Below, in pieces: positions 55,936-64,000 of a stretch of 64,000 bases of DNA. The notes under the pieces were generated by a model that worked only from the letters and a program-made list of their open reading frames with translations, was not told where the DNA came from and ran no database searches. The stretch lies in contig NZ_SJOM01000007.1 in the NCBI RefSeq assembly GCF_004762045.1, positions 1,752,916 to 1,816,915 on the forward strand, given 5' to 3'. Every line of letters starts with the position of its first letter. Positions within the stretch are counted from its first letter, which is position 1. The position numbers were made by a program, and so were the translations under genes. Source of the stretch: Mycobacterium sp. DL99. GTDB lineage: Bacteria; Actinomycetota; Actinomycetes; Mycobacteriales; Mycobacteriaceae.

Positions 55936-57120
55936 ATGCCGTCTGCCACCGCCTCGCTGAGCGTCGAGGAAGCCGTCAACCGGCGTCGTGGCGACCTCAT
56001 CGAGCTCTCTCATTCGATCCACGCCGAGCCCGAACTGGCCTTCGCCGAGCATCGCAGCTGCGCAAAGACACAGGCGCTGCCCGCCGAGTACGGGTTTGAG
56101 ATCACCGAGGCCGCAGGCGGGCTGGACACCGCGTTCCGGGCCTCCTACGGCAGCGGCCCGCTCGTCATCGGGATCTGTGCCGAGTACGACGCGCTTCCCG
56201 AGATCGGGCATGCCTGCGGGCACAACATCATCGCGGCCTCGGCGGTCGGCACCGCGTTGGCCTTGGCAGACGTGGCCGACGACCTGGGGCTGACGGTGGT
56301 GCTCGTCGGTACCCCGGCCGAGGAACTCGGCGGCGGAAAGGTGTTGCTGCTCAACGCCGGAGTGTTCGACGACATCGCCGCAACGGTCATGCTGCACCCC
56401 GGGCCGGTGGACATCGCCGCGGCCCGTTCGCTGGCGCTCTCCGAGGTGACGGTCAATTACACCGGGCGGGAGTCGCATGCGGCCGTGGCGCCGTATCTCG
56501 GCGTCAATGCCGGTGACGCGGTCACGGTCGCGCAGGTGGCGATCGGCCTGCTGCGCCAGCAGCTCATGCCGGGGCAGATGGTGCACGGCATCGTCACCCA
56601 TGGTGGGCAGGCCACCAACGTCATCCCCGGCCGGGCCGAGATGCGCTACACCATGCGCGCTACCGAGATGTCCGCGCTGCATGAGCTGGAAGACCGGATG
56701 GCGGGGTGTTTTTCAGCCGGAGCACTGGCGACGGGCTGCGAGCACCAGGTCACCGAGATCGCGCCGGCCTACGCCGAACTGGCGCCCGACCCGTGGCTGT
56801 CGGAGACCATCCGTGCCGAGATGCTGCGACTGGGCCGTAACCCGTTGCCGGAGAACGTGGAGGCGAGTGTGCCGCTGGGCAGTACCGACATGGGCAACAT
56901 CAGTCAGGTGATGCCCGGCATCCATCCGGTGATCGGGATCGACTCGGGCGGGGCCGCGATCCATCAACCGGCGTTCACTGCGGCAGCGGCCGGGCCAAGC
57001 GCCGACAAGGCCGTGCTGGAGGGTGCGATCATGTTGGCCCGCACCGTCGTTCGGCTGGCCGAGACGCCGGCAGAGCGAGACCGGGTGCTGGCGGCGCAGC
57101 AGAGGAGGCGCGCTTCATGA
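55936..57120 (+). CDS. amiB1: M20-family amidohydrolase AmiB1
   Basis: 394 residues. Metal-binding '[20 protein letters not shown]' (His), '[20 protein letters not shown]' (Glu-Glu), '[10 protein letters not shown]' and later '[20 protein letters not shown]'. Zinc- or Mn-dependent M20D carboxypeptidase/amidohydrolases remove acyl or amino-acid groups. Paired with the related AmiA1 directly downstream (4-bp overlap). Same size and order as Rv3306c-Rv3305c. Natural substrate unknown. Confidence 0.92.
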   Translation: MPSATASLSVEEAVNRRRGDLIELSHSIHAEPELAFAEHRSCAKTQALPAEYGFEITEAAGGLDTAFRASYGSGPLVIGICAEYDALPEIGHACGHNIIAASAVGTALALADVADDLGLTVVLVGTPAEELGGGKVLLLNAGVFDDIAATVMLHPGPVDIAAARSLALSEVTVNYTGRESHAAVAPYLGVNAGDAVTVAQVAIGLLRQQLMPGQMVHGIVTHGGQATNVIPGRAEMRYTMRATEMSALHELEDRMAGCFSAGALATGCEHQVTEIAPAYAELAPDPWLSETIRAEMLRLGRNPLPENVEASVPLGSTDMGNISQVMPGIHPVIGIDSGGAAIHQPAFTAAAAGPSADKAVLEGAIMLARTVVRLAETPAERDRVLAAQQRRRAS

Positions 57121-58283
57121 GCGTGTTGCAGCATGCCGCCGCCCGGTGGTTGTCGGCGAACTATGACGAGATGGTGTCGTGGCGGCGGCATCTGCATGCG
57201 CATCCGGAACTGGGCCGGCAAGAGTTCGCCACCACCGAGTTCGTCGCCCGCCATTTGGCCGAGGCCGGGCTGAACCCCAAGGTGCTACCCGGCGGCACCG
57301 GATTGACCTGTGATTTCGGCCCGGAGGACGGTCCGCGCATCGCGCTGCGTGCCGACATGGACGCGCTGCCGATGGTTGATCGGACCGGGGCGTCCTACGC
57401 CTCGACGGTGCCCAACGTCGCGCACGCCTGCGGGCACGATGCGCACACCGCGATACTGCTGGGCGCCGCGATGGCACTGTCGTCGGTTCCGGAGTTGCCG
57501 GTCGGGGTGAGGCTCCTGTTCCAGGCGGCCGAGGAGCTGATGCCCGGCGGCGCGATCGACGCGATCAACGCGGGCGTCCTGAACGGCGTGAGCCGGATCT
57601 TCGCCCTGCACTGCGATCCTCGGCTGGCCGTGGGGCAGGTGGCCACCAAACCCGGGCCGATCACCTCGGCGGCCGATTCCATCGAGATCACCTTGCACTC
57701 GCCGGGCGGGCACACCTCCCGGCCGCACCTGACCGGTGACCTGGTCTACGGGCTGGGCACGCTGATCACCGGGTTGCCCGGCGTGCTGTCCCGTCGCATC
57801 GACCCGCGCCACGACACCGTGATGGTGTGGGGTGCGGTCAACGCCGGGGTGGCCGCCAACGCCATCCCGCAGATCGGCACCCTGGCCGGGACGATCCGCA
57901 CCGCCAGCCGCGATACCTGGCTGACCCTGGAATCGATTGTGGAAGACACGGTTTCCGCCTTGCTGGCCCCGCTCAACATTTCCCACAGCCTCAACTACCG
58001 GCGCGGGGTGCCGCCGGTGGTCAACGAAGAGGTGTCCACCCGCATCCTCACCCACGCGATCGAGGCGATCGGCCCCGAGGCGCTGGCCGACACCCATCAG
58101 TCCGGCGGTGGCGAGGACTTCTCCTGGTACCTCGAAGAGGTGCCCGGCGCCATGGGGCGACTCGGCGTGTGGAGTGGGCAGGGCCCACAGCTGGATCTGC
58201 ACCAGCCCACGTTCGACATCGACGAGCGTGCACTCGGCGTCGGTGTGCGCACGATGGTCAACATCATCGCCGCATCTGCCTAG
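57117..58283 (+). CDS. amiA1: M20-family amidohydrolase AmiA1
   Basis: 388 residues. 'ALRADMDALPMVD' and 'NVAHACGHDAHTAILLGAAM' (metal His/Asp), 'LLFQAAEELMPGGAIDAINA' (catalytic Glu), 'ALHCDPRLAVGQVATKPGPI' and 'ADTHQSGGGEDFSWYLEEVP' (late His/Glu). This is the N-acyl-amino-acid/indole-acetyl-amino-acid hydrolase type. It is translationally coupled to amiB1, and both may act on the same conjugate. Confidence 0.93.
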   Translation: MSVLQHAAARWLSANYDEMVSWRRHLHAHPELGRQEFATTEFVARHLAEAGLNPKVLPGGTGLTCDFGPEDGPRIALRADMDALPMVDRTGASYASTVPNVAHACGHDAHTAILLGAAMALSSVPELPVGVRLLFQAAEELMPGGAIDAINAGVLNGVSRIFALHCDPRLAVGQVATKPGPITSAADSIEITLHSPGGHTSRPHLTGDLVYGLGTLITGLPGVLSRRIDPRHDTVMVWGAVNAGVAANAIPQIGTLAGTIRTASRDTWLTLESIVEDTVSALLAPLNISHSLNYRRGVPPVVNEEVSTRILTHAIEAIGPEALADTHQSGGGEDFSWYLEEVPGAMGRLGVWSGQGPQLDLHQPTFDIDERALGVGVRTMVNIIAASA

Positions 58284-58287
58284 CCGG

Positions 58288-58755
58288 CTACGGCCCGATG
58301 TTGCGGGCGGGACGGGTGCGTAGATCGTGCACATACTGGTCGGGCGCGCCGGCGATCTCGGCGGCGTCGGCCATCACCCCGAGATAGCGGGCCGAGGGCA
58401 GGCCGCCCTCCCAGGCGTCGACCACGTACAGCCAGGCCAGTACCGGATCGGTGTTGGTGTCCGACGAGGTCCGGTCCACGCGGCAGCGGATCTTCTTGTG
58501 GAATCCGAGCTCGGAGCCCTCCCAGTGGTCGAGGCTCTGCTCGTCGGCCGGCGTCATGTCGTAGAGCACGACGAACACCTTCGCCAGCGGGTCCTCGACG
58601 ACGGTCGCCAGCGCGCCTTCCCAGCCGATGTCCTCACCGCCGAACGTCAACCGCCAGCCGTGCAGCCACCCGGTACCCGCCATCGGCGAGTGCGGAGCCC
58701 GCTCGAGCATTTGCTCCGGGTGCATATTCGATCCATACGCGGCGTAGAGCGGCAC
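58288..58755 (-). CDS. gamma-glutamylcyclotransferase-like protein
   Basis: 155 residues. 'PLYAAYGSNMHPEQMLERAP' contains the YGSN turn that defines the GGCT/AIG2-like fold; 'LYDMTPADEQSLDHWEG' supplies the conserved catalytic-site Glu region. These enzymes release 5-oxoproline from gamma-glutamyl amines or amino acids. Matches Rv3304 in position. Convergent with amiA1, divergent from lpdA across 41 bp. Confidence 0.87.
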   Translation of the reverse strand: MPLYAAYGSNMHPEQMLERAPHSPMAGTGWLHGWRLTFGGEDIGWEGALATVVEDPLAKVFVVLYDMTPADEQSLDHWEGSELGFHKKIRCRVDRTSSDTNTDPVLAWLYVVDAWEGGLPSARYLGVMADAAEIAGAPDQYVHDLRTRPARNIGP

Positions 58756-58796
58756 GGTAAGACAGCTTAATCGGCGAAGTTGGTTAGGTTAGTGCC

Positions 58797-60212
58797 GTGG
58801 CTACCCGCATCGTGATCATCGGCGGCGGACCCGCCGGATATGAGGCGGCCCTCGTCGCCGCTGCCCGCGGCCCCGAGGTCGCTCACGTCACCATCGTCGA
58901 CTGCGACGGCATCGGCGGCGCGTGCGTGCTGTGGGATTGCGTGCCCTCCAAGACGTTCATCGCCTCCACGGGGGTGCGTACCGAACTGCGGCGTGCCCCC
59001 AACCTGGGATATTCGCTGGATTTCGAGCAGTCCAAGATCTCGCTGCCGCAGATCAACGAGCGGGTCAAGAATCTCGCGACGGCGCAGTCCGACGACATCG
59101 CCGAGCGGCTGCGCAACGAGGGCATCGAGTTGATCGCGGGGCGTGGCGAACTGATCGACGACGTCCCGGGCATGGCCCACCACCGGGTCAAGGTGACCGG
59201 CCCGGACGGCGCGGCGAGCCAGCTCACCGCCGACGTGGTGCTGATCGCCACCGGCGCCAGCCCACGCGTCCTGCCCAGTGCGGCACCCGACGGGGAACGC
59301 ATCCTCAACTGGCGCCAGCTCTATGACCTCGAAGCGCTGCCCGAACACCTCGTGGTGGTCGGATCGGGTGTCACCGGCGCCGAGTTCGTCAACGCCTACA
59401 CCGAACTCGGGGTGACCGTGACGGTGGTGGCCAGCCGCGACCAGATCCTGCCGCACGAGGATTCCGACGCCGCCGCGGTGCTGGAGGAGGTGTTCTCCGA
59501 ACGCGGTGTCACGCTGATCAAGAACGCCCGCGCGGAGTCGGTCACCCGCACCGACACGGGCGTCCGCGTCACCATGGCCGACGGCCGTTCCGTCGACGGC
59601 AGCCACGCCCTGATGACGGTCGGATCGGTCCCCAACACGAGCGGCCTGGGTCTGGAGCGCGTCGGCATCGAACTCGGATCGGGCAACTATCTCAACGTCG
59701 ACCGGGTGTCGCGGACCTCGGTGCCGGGCATCTACGCGGCAGGGGACTGCACCGGATTACTTCCGCTGGCCTCGGTGGCGGCCATGCAGGGACGCATCGC
59801 GATGTATCACGCGCTGGGCGAGGCGGTGGCCCCGATCCGGCTGCGAACCGTGGCCGCTGCGGTATTCACCCGCCCCGAGATCGCCGCGGTCGGCGTGCCG
59901 CAGGCGGCGATCGACGACGGGTCGGTGCCGGCGCGAACCCTGACGCTGCCGCTCAACACGAACGCCCGGGCCAAGATGTCCAGCCTGCGCCGCGGCTTCG
60001 TCAAGATCTTCTGCCGTCCGGCCACCGGTGTGGTGATCGGCGGTGTCGTGGTGGCGCCGATCGCCTCCGAACTGATCCTGCCCATCGCCCTGGCCGTGCA
60101 GAACGGCATCCCGGTCGACGAGCTGGCCCAGACCTTCTCGGTGTACCCGTCGTTGTCCGGCTCGATCACCGAGGCGGCGCGCCAGTTGATGAAACACGAC
60201 GATCTGGACTAG
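58797..60212 (+). CDS. lpdA: LpdA-type flavoprotein disulfide reductase/quinone reductase with CxxxxC
   Basis: 471 residues from GTG 58797. FAD motif 'RIVIIGGGPAGYEAALVAAA', NAD(P) motif 'HLVVVGSGVTGAEFVNAYTE' and dimer-domain FAD Asp in 'GIYAAGDCTGLLPLASVAAM'. It matches Rv3303c (LpdA), a quinone reductase rather than a lipoamide dehydrogenase. Unlike the M. tuberculosis protein as I remember it (Ala at the first position), the active-site loop here reads 'GGACVLWDCVPSK', a full Cys-x4-Cys pair. The C-terminal His-Glu dyad of true Lpd is absent ('VYPSLSGSI'). Confidence 0.93.
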   Translation: MATRIVIIGGGPAGYEAALVAAARGPEVAHVTIVDCDGIGGACVLWDCVPSKTFIASTGVRTELRRAPNLGYSLDFEQSKISLPQINERVKNLATAQSDDIAERLRNEGIELIAGRGELIDDVPGMAHHRVKVTGPDGAASQLTADVVLIATGASPRVLPSAAPDGERILNWRQLYDLEALPEHLVVVGSGVTGAEFVNAYTELGVTVTVVASRDQILPHEDSDAAAVLEEVFSERGVTLIKNARAESVTRTDTGVRVTMADGRSVDGSHALMTVGSVPNTSGLGLERVGIELGSGNYLNVDRVSRTSVPGIYAAGDCTGLLPLASVAAMQGRIAMYHALGEAVAPIRLRTVAAAVFTRPEIAAVGVPQAAIDDGSVPARTLTLPLNTNARAKMSSLRRGFVKIFCRPATGVVIGGVVVAPIASELILPIALAVQNGIPVDELAQTFSVYPSLSGSITEAARQLMKHDDLD

Positions 60213-60232
60213 AGCTGGGCGCCCGGGTGGGG

Positions 60233-60829
60233 TCACGCCTTGCGGCGCCATCGCAGGATTGCGGTGACGGTGAGGGCCACGATCCCGACGCCGAACAGGA
60301 AGCAGCCACCGAAGGCCGCGACAATTGCGCCGACGACCCAGGTCGTCTTGGCGTCGCTGCCCACCCCGAACTGATCCGACGCCGCGCCCTCACATGTGAC
60401 GGAGTATTCAGACGCCTTTTGAGCGGTCACGGTGAACACGGCCTGCCATTGGTTGATCGTGAGGCCGCCGTTGTAGTTGTCGATCTTGGCTTCGTCGTCA
60501 GAACCGCGTTGAGTGCCGACATTGCAGTGCACCTTGTGGTGCTCCCCGGGATTGGCGACGAAGATCACCTTGCTCTCGCCCGCATCGAAGTGCACCGTCG
60601 TCATTTCGCCGTTCCCGAAGGTGTGTTCGGCATCGGGCGCTGAGCCGGAGAAATCGGAGGACAATCCCACACCGGCGATCACAGCGATTGCCAGCCCGAT
60701 GATGAGCAGCGCAGCGCCGACGCCGTACCAGCGCTTCCTGGGCGGCGCCTTCCGTTGGGGGTAGCCGGGAACGTAACCCGGAAGCGGCGGGTACTGCTGG
60801 CCGGGCCATCCCGGGGGTGGAGTCGACAC
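60233..60829 (-). CDS. Membrane protein with proline-rich N-terminus
   Basis: About 198 residues from GTG 60829 (ATG 60847 possible). A short Pro/Gly/Tyr-rich cytoplasmic region is followed by helix 1 ('YGVGAALLIIGLAIAVIAGV'), an extracellular domain of ~100 residues with two cysteines ('HHKVHCNVGTQRGSDDEAKI', 'EYSVTCEGAASDQFGVGSDA') and helix 2 ('VGAIVAAFGGCFLFGVGIVA'). No known function. The longer frame is rejected because it enters the glpD2 region on the other strand. Confidence 0.72.
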   Translation of the reverse strand: MSTPPPGWPGQQYPPLPGYVPGYPQRKAPPRKRWYGVGAALLIIGLAIAVIAGVGLSSDFSGSAPDAEHTFGNGEMTTVHFDAGESKVIFVANPGEHHKVHCNVGTQRGSDDEAKIDNYNGGLTINQWQAVFTVTAQKASEYSVTCEGAASDQFGVGSDAKTTWVVGAIVAAFGGCFLFGVGIVALTVTAILRWRRKA

Positions 60830-60951
60830 GACGGGAAACCTACCCATCAATGTGAGCGAATCGGCACTGCACCACGCGGGATCCGGCAAGACACAGACCG
60901 GCGGCCTGCAGAATCGGGCGGATCCCACGTCGTCCACGTAGCCTGGGGATC

Positions 60952-62697
60952 GTGACTGACCCGATCTCAGCACCGGGCGACGGGCAAACCTTCCTCGGAC
61001 CGGAGCAAAGGGCGCAAGCCTGGCAACGACTCGGCAGCGAACAATTCGACGTGGTGGTGATCGGCGGCGGTGTCGTGGGCGCCGGCGCTGCGTTGGACGC
61101 AGCCACCCGAGGATTGAAAGTCGCGCTGGTCGAGGCGCGGGACTTCGCGTCCGGCACCTCCAGCCGCAGCTCCAAGATGTTCCACGGCGGCCTGCGCTAC
61201 CTCGAGCAGTTGGAGTTCGGGCTGGTGCGAGAGGCCCTGTACGAGCGTGAACTGAGCCTGACCACGCTCGCACCGCATCTGGTCAAACCGCTGCCGTTCC
61301 TGTTCCCGTTGACCAGCCGCTGGTGGGAGCGGCCCTATGTGGCGGCCGGTATCTTCCTCTACGACCAGCTCGGCGGTGCGAAATCCGTTCCCGCGCAAAA
61401 GCATCTGACCAAGTCCGGGGCGCTGCGTCTGGCCCCGGGGCTCAAGCGCAGCTCGCTCATCGGCGGGATCCGTTACTACGACACGGTCGTCGACGACGCC
61501 CGGCACACCATGACCGTGGCCCGCACCGCCGCCCACTACGGCGCGGTGGTGCGCTCGTCGAGCCAGGTGGTGTCGCTGTTGCGCGAGGGCGATCGGGTGG
61601 TAGGTGTGACACTGCGCGATTCCGAGGACGGGGCCACCACAGAGGTGCGCGGCCATGTTGTGGTCAACGCCACCGGGGTGTGGACCGACGAGATCCAGGC
61701 CCTGTCCAAAGAGCGCGGCCGGTTCCGGGTACGCGCCTCCAAAGGCGTGCACATCGTGGTGCCGCGGGACCGGATCGTCAGCGAGGTGGCGATCATCCTG
61801 CGCACCGAGAAATCGGTGCTGTTCGTGATTCCGTGGGGCACGCACTGGATCATCGGCACCACCGACACCGACTGGAATCTGGACCTCGCGCATCCGGCCG
61901 CGACCAAGGCCGACATCGACTACATCCTGGGCCATGTCAACACCGTGCTGGCCACCCCGTTGACCCACGACGACATCGACGGCGTCTACGCCGGGCTGCG
62001 TCCGCTGCTGGCCGGTGAGAGCGAGGAAACCTCCAAGCTCTCGCGTGAGCACGCCGTCGCGGTGCCCTCGCCGGGCTTGGTGGCCATCGCGGGCGGGAAG
62101 TACACCACCTACCGGGTGATGGCGGCCGACGCGATCGACGCTGCCGCAGAGTTCGTCCCCGCCCGGGTGGCACCGTCGATCACCGAAAAGGTCCCGCTGA
62201 TGGGCGCCGACGGGTATTTCGCGTTGATCAATCAGACCGAGTTCGTCGGGAAGCATTACGGGCTGCATCCCTACCGCGTCCGGCATCTGCTGGACCGCTA
62301 CGGCTCGCTGATCGGCGAGGTGCTCAAGATGGCAGAGGGCCGGCCCGAACTGCTGGCCCCGATCACCGACGCGCCCGTGTACCTCAAGGTCGAGGCCTAC
62401 TATGCCGCCGCGGCCGAAGGTGCTCTGCATCTGGAGGACATCCTGGCCCGGCGGATGCGGATCGCGATCGAATACCCGCACCGCGGAGTCAATTGCGCCC
62501 GCGAGGTCGCGGAAGTGGTTGCACCCGTGCTGGGGTGGACCGCCGAGGACATCGACCGCGAGGTCGCCACGTACATCGCCCGGGTGGAGGCCGAGGTGCT
62601 TTCGCAGACCCAGCCCGACGATGAGTCCGCCGATGCCCTGCGTCAGGCCGCACCCGAGGCCCGCGCCGAGATCCTCGAGCCCGTGCCGCTCAATTGA
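60952..62697 (+). CDS. glpD2: glycerol-3-phosphate dehydrogenase
   Basis: 581 residues. 'DVVVIGGGVVGAGAALDAAT' (FAD), 'SGTSSRSSKMFHGGLRYLEQ' (GlpD signature), 'IPWGTHWIIGTTDTDWN' and a C-terminal helical domain. It oxidises glycerol-3-phosphate to dihydroxyacetone phosphate, passing electrons to the quinone pool at the membrane. Corresponds to Rv3302c. GTG 60952 start; the RluA gene begins within its stop region. Confidence 0.95.
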   Translation: MTDPISAPGDGQTFLGPEQRAQAWQRLGSEQFDVVVIGGGVVGAGAALDAATRGLKVALVEARDFASGTSSRSSKMFHGGLRYLEQLEFGLVREALYERELSLTTLAPHLVKPLPFLFPLTSRWWERPYVAAGIFLYDQLGGAKSVPAQKHLTKSGALRLAPGLKRSSLIGGIRYYDTVVDDARHTMTVARTAAHYGAVVRSSSQVVSLLREGDRVVGVTLRDSEDGATTEVRGHVVVNATGVWTDEIQALSKERGRFRVRASKGVHIVVPRDRIVSEVAIILRTEKSVLFVIPWGTHWIIGTTDTDWNLDLAHPAATKADIDYILGHVNTVLATPLTHDDIDGVYAGLRPLLAGESEETSKLSREHAVAVPSPGLVAIAGGKYTTYRVMAADAIDAAAEFVPARVAPSITEKVPLMGADGYFALINQTEFVGKHYGLHPYRVRHLLDRYGSLIGEVLKMAEGRPELLAPITDAPVYLKVEAYYAAAAEGALHLEDILARRMRIAIEYPHRGVNCAREVAEVVAPVLGWTAEDIDREVATYIARVEAEVLSQTQPDDESADALRQAAPEARAEILEPVPLN

Positions 62698-63563
62698 GAA
62701 AACGCCCGCCGCCGCTGCCGGTGCGTGACGGACTCGGCCCGGCGCGGCTGCGGTTGCTGGGCGGCAACGTGCACGACGAGTTGCAGGAGCGGTTCGGTAT
62801 CGGCGCGAAAGTGCTTGCCGGAGAAGTGTTTCTGCCCGACGGTGCGGCTGCGGATGCGACGACGACGCTGCCCGCGGGCGCGCACGTCTACTTCTACCGC
62901 GACCTGGTGGACGAGGTGGAGGTGCCGTTCGACATCCCGGTGCTGTACCGCGACGACGACATCGTCGTGGTCGACAAGCCCCACTTCCTGGCCACCATGC
63001 CCCGTGGTGGCCATGTCGCGCAGACCGCGCTGGTGCGGCTGCGTCGCGAACTGGACCTACCGGAGCTGAGCCCCGCGCACCGGCTGGACCGGCTGACCGC
63101 GGGTGTGCTGCTGTTCACCGCGCGGCGTGAGGTCCGCGGTCGCTATCAGCGGCTGTTCGCCGAAGGCAGGACGCGCAAGACGTATCTGGCCCGCGCCGAG
63201 GGCACCGCCACGGTGCCGTTGCCCACCACATTGCACAGCCGGATCATCAAGCACCGCGGGCAGTTACAGGCCTTCGAGGAGCCCGGGGAACCCAACGCCG
63301 AGACGTATGTCGAGGAGCTGGGAGAGGGGCTGTACCGGCTGTTGCCCCGAACCGGGCGGACGCATCAATTGCGGGTTCACATGGCCTCGATCGGGTTGCC
63401 GATCATCGGTGACTCCTTGTACCCCAACGTGATCGACGTCGCGCCCGATGATTTCGGCGACCCGCTGCAACTATTGGCCCACCGCCTGGAGTTCACCGAT
63501 CCGATAACCGGTGAGGACCGCGAATTCGTCAGTGCCCGGATAGTGGGCCGAAGCCTTGCGTGA
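62694..63563 (+). CDS. RluA-family pseudouridine synthase
   Basis: 289 residues. The catalytic Asp motif is 'LSPAHRLDRLTAGVLLFTAR'; 'DDDIVVVDKPHFLATMPRGG' and 'LLPRTGRTHQLRVHMASIGL' complete the RluA/RsuA-type fold. It isomerises uridine to pseudouridine in rRNA or tRNA; the target site is not predictable. Start TTG 62694 overlaps the glpD2 stop. Same place as Rv3300c, but the phoY-type regulator that lies between the two in M. tuberculosis is absent here. Confidence 0.92.
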   Translation: MRKRPPPLPVRDGLGPARLRLLGGNVHDELQERFGIGAKVLAGEVFLPDGAAADATTTLPAGAHVYFYRDLVDEVEVPFDIPVLYRDDDIVVVDKPHFLATMPRGGHVAQTALVRLRRELDLPELSPAHRLDRLTAGVLLFTARREVRGRYQRLFAEGRTRKTYLARAEGTATVPLPTTLHSRIIKHRGQLQAFEEPGEPNAETYVEELGEGLYRLLPRTGRTHQLRVHMASIGLPIIGDSLYPNVIDVAPDDFGDPLQLLAHRLEFTDPITGEDREFVSARIVGRSLA

Positions 63564-63592
63564 CCGGACCGCGGTGATGTTCTACTGACGGG

Positions 63593-64000
63593 GTGAACCG
63601 TGAGACTTTTGACCATCTGTTCGACATGACCGACCGGACCGTGATCGTCACCGGCGGCACCCGTGGCATCGGATTGGCTCTCGCCGAGGGCTTTACGCTG
63701 GCCGGCGCCCGGGTGGTCGTCGCCAGCCGCAAGCCCGAGGCCTGCGAGCGGGCGGCCGAGCACCTGCGGGAACTCGGGGGACAGGCAATCGGGGTGCCCA
63801 CGCACAGCGGCAACATCGACGACCTCGGCGCACTGGTGGAGCGCACGGTCGCCGAGTTCGGCGGGATCGACGTGGTGGTCAACAACGCCGCCAACGCGCT
63901 GGCCCAGCCGCTGGGGGAGATGACGCCGGAGGCCTGGGCGAAGTCCTACGAGGTGAACCTGCGCGGGCCGGTGTTCCTGGTGCAACACGCGCTGCCCCAT
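63593..64000 (+). CDS. short-chain dehydrogenase/reductase (5' part)
   Basis: 136 codons to the window end; the gene is cut. Classical SDR: cofactor motif 'VIVTGGTRGIGLALAEGFTL' (TGxxxGxG), 'VVVNNAANALAQPLG' (NNAG-like). The Tyr-x-x-x-Lys catalytic motif lies outside the window. NAD(P)-dependent oxidoreductase, substrate unknown. GTG 63593 is the start. Confidence 0.9.
   Translation, partial: MNRETFDHLFDMTDRTVIVTGGTRGIGLALAEGFTLAGARVVVASRKPEACERAAEHLRELGGQAIGVPTHSGNIDDLGALVERTVAEFGGIDVVVNNAANALAQPLGEMTPEAWAKSYEVNLRGPVFLVQHALPH

Noticed and set aside
58770..58797. TTAGGTTAG before lpdA resembles half of an IdeR box
   Set aside because: Only the left half matches; the right half has no dyad symmetry, giving about 9 of 19 positions.

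Overview
This window looks like a chromosomal segment of a rapidly growing Mycobacterium/Mycolicibacterium. The GC content is high. There are frequent GTG/TTG starts and many 1-11 nt gene overlaps. Much of the gene set matches the M. tuberculosis Rv3300c-Rv3339c neighbourhood from memory: sdhCDAB, cdd, deoA, add, satS, upp, pmmB, deoD, amiB1/amiA1, lpdA, glpD2, dacB1, sigJ, trpS and yhjD. No tRNA, rRNA, CRISPR array or intact insertion sequence was seen.

Layout. 1-7.5 kb: the end of a monomeric isocitrate dehydrogenase, a hydrolase, exonuclease III, a DinB-like protein with a divergent MarR regulator, trpS, a YihY-type membrane protein, a guanidinium-exporter-type SMR protein preceded by a guanidine-III riboswitch, and a nitronate monooxygenase-like enzyme. 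7.7-12.8 kb (accessory): a secreted alanine-rich protein with an AT-rich upstream region, then a tightly overlapped leftward operon tetR - glycosyltransferase - second ATP-synthase c subunit (atpE paralogue) - glycosyltransferase. 12.9-17 kb: DacB1, AraC and MarR regulators and an SMP-30/strictosidine-synthase-like protein. 17-28.4 kb: a polyamine/amine catabolism island (Lrp regulator plus class III aminotransferase; aldehyde dehydrogenase plus amine oxidase; XRE-cupin regulator, PotD/B/C/A-type ABC importer, second amine oxidase, cupin). 28.4-31.4 kb: ECF41-type sigma factor SigJ, an F420-type split-barrel protein, a steroid-reductase-like membrane protein and a carboxymuconolactone decarboxylase whose upstream sequence matches the ECF41 promoter consensus exactly.

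31.4-39.6 kb: sdhCDAB (leftward), then cdd, deoA, a quinone reductase, an HD protein and add (rightward). Between sdhC and cdd lies a good DtxR/IdeR-box match. 39.6-47.7 kb (variable): a PQQ-repeat membrane protein and a small ORF lie between two 140-bp copies of the 3' end of add, followed by small secreted and DUF1254 proteins, a hydrolase, satS, a decayed cyclase gene and a type VII secretion-like pair (EspC-like plus NlpC/P60 hydrolase). 47.9-64 kb: upp, a membrane protein with a degenerate DHODH-like N-terminus, pmmB, MarR/AbrB-transporter and TetR/FAD-monooxygenase divergent pairs, deoD, two amidohydrolases, a gamma-glutamylcyclotransferase-like protein, lpdA, a small membrane protein, glpD2, an RluA-type pseudouridine synthase and a truncated SDR.

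How the genes fit together: cdd, deoA, add, upp, deoD and pmmB form a dispersed nucleoside-salvage set. The 17-28 kb genes form a probable uptake-and-oxidation route for a polyamine-like compound. The strongest candidate for an undescribed system is the tetR-UGT-atpE2-UGT operon. Its c subunit keeps the proton-binding Glu but is changed at residues that contact bedaquiline in the canonical protein.
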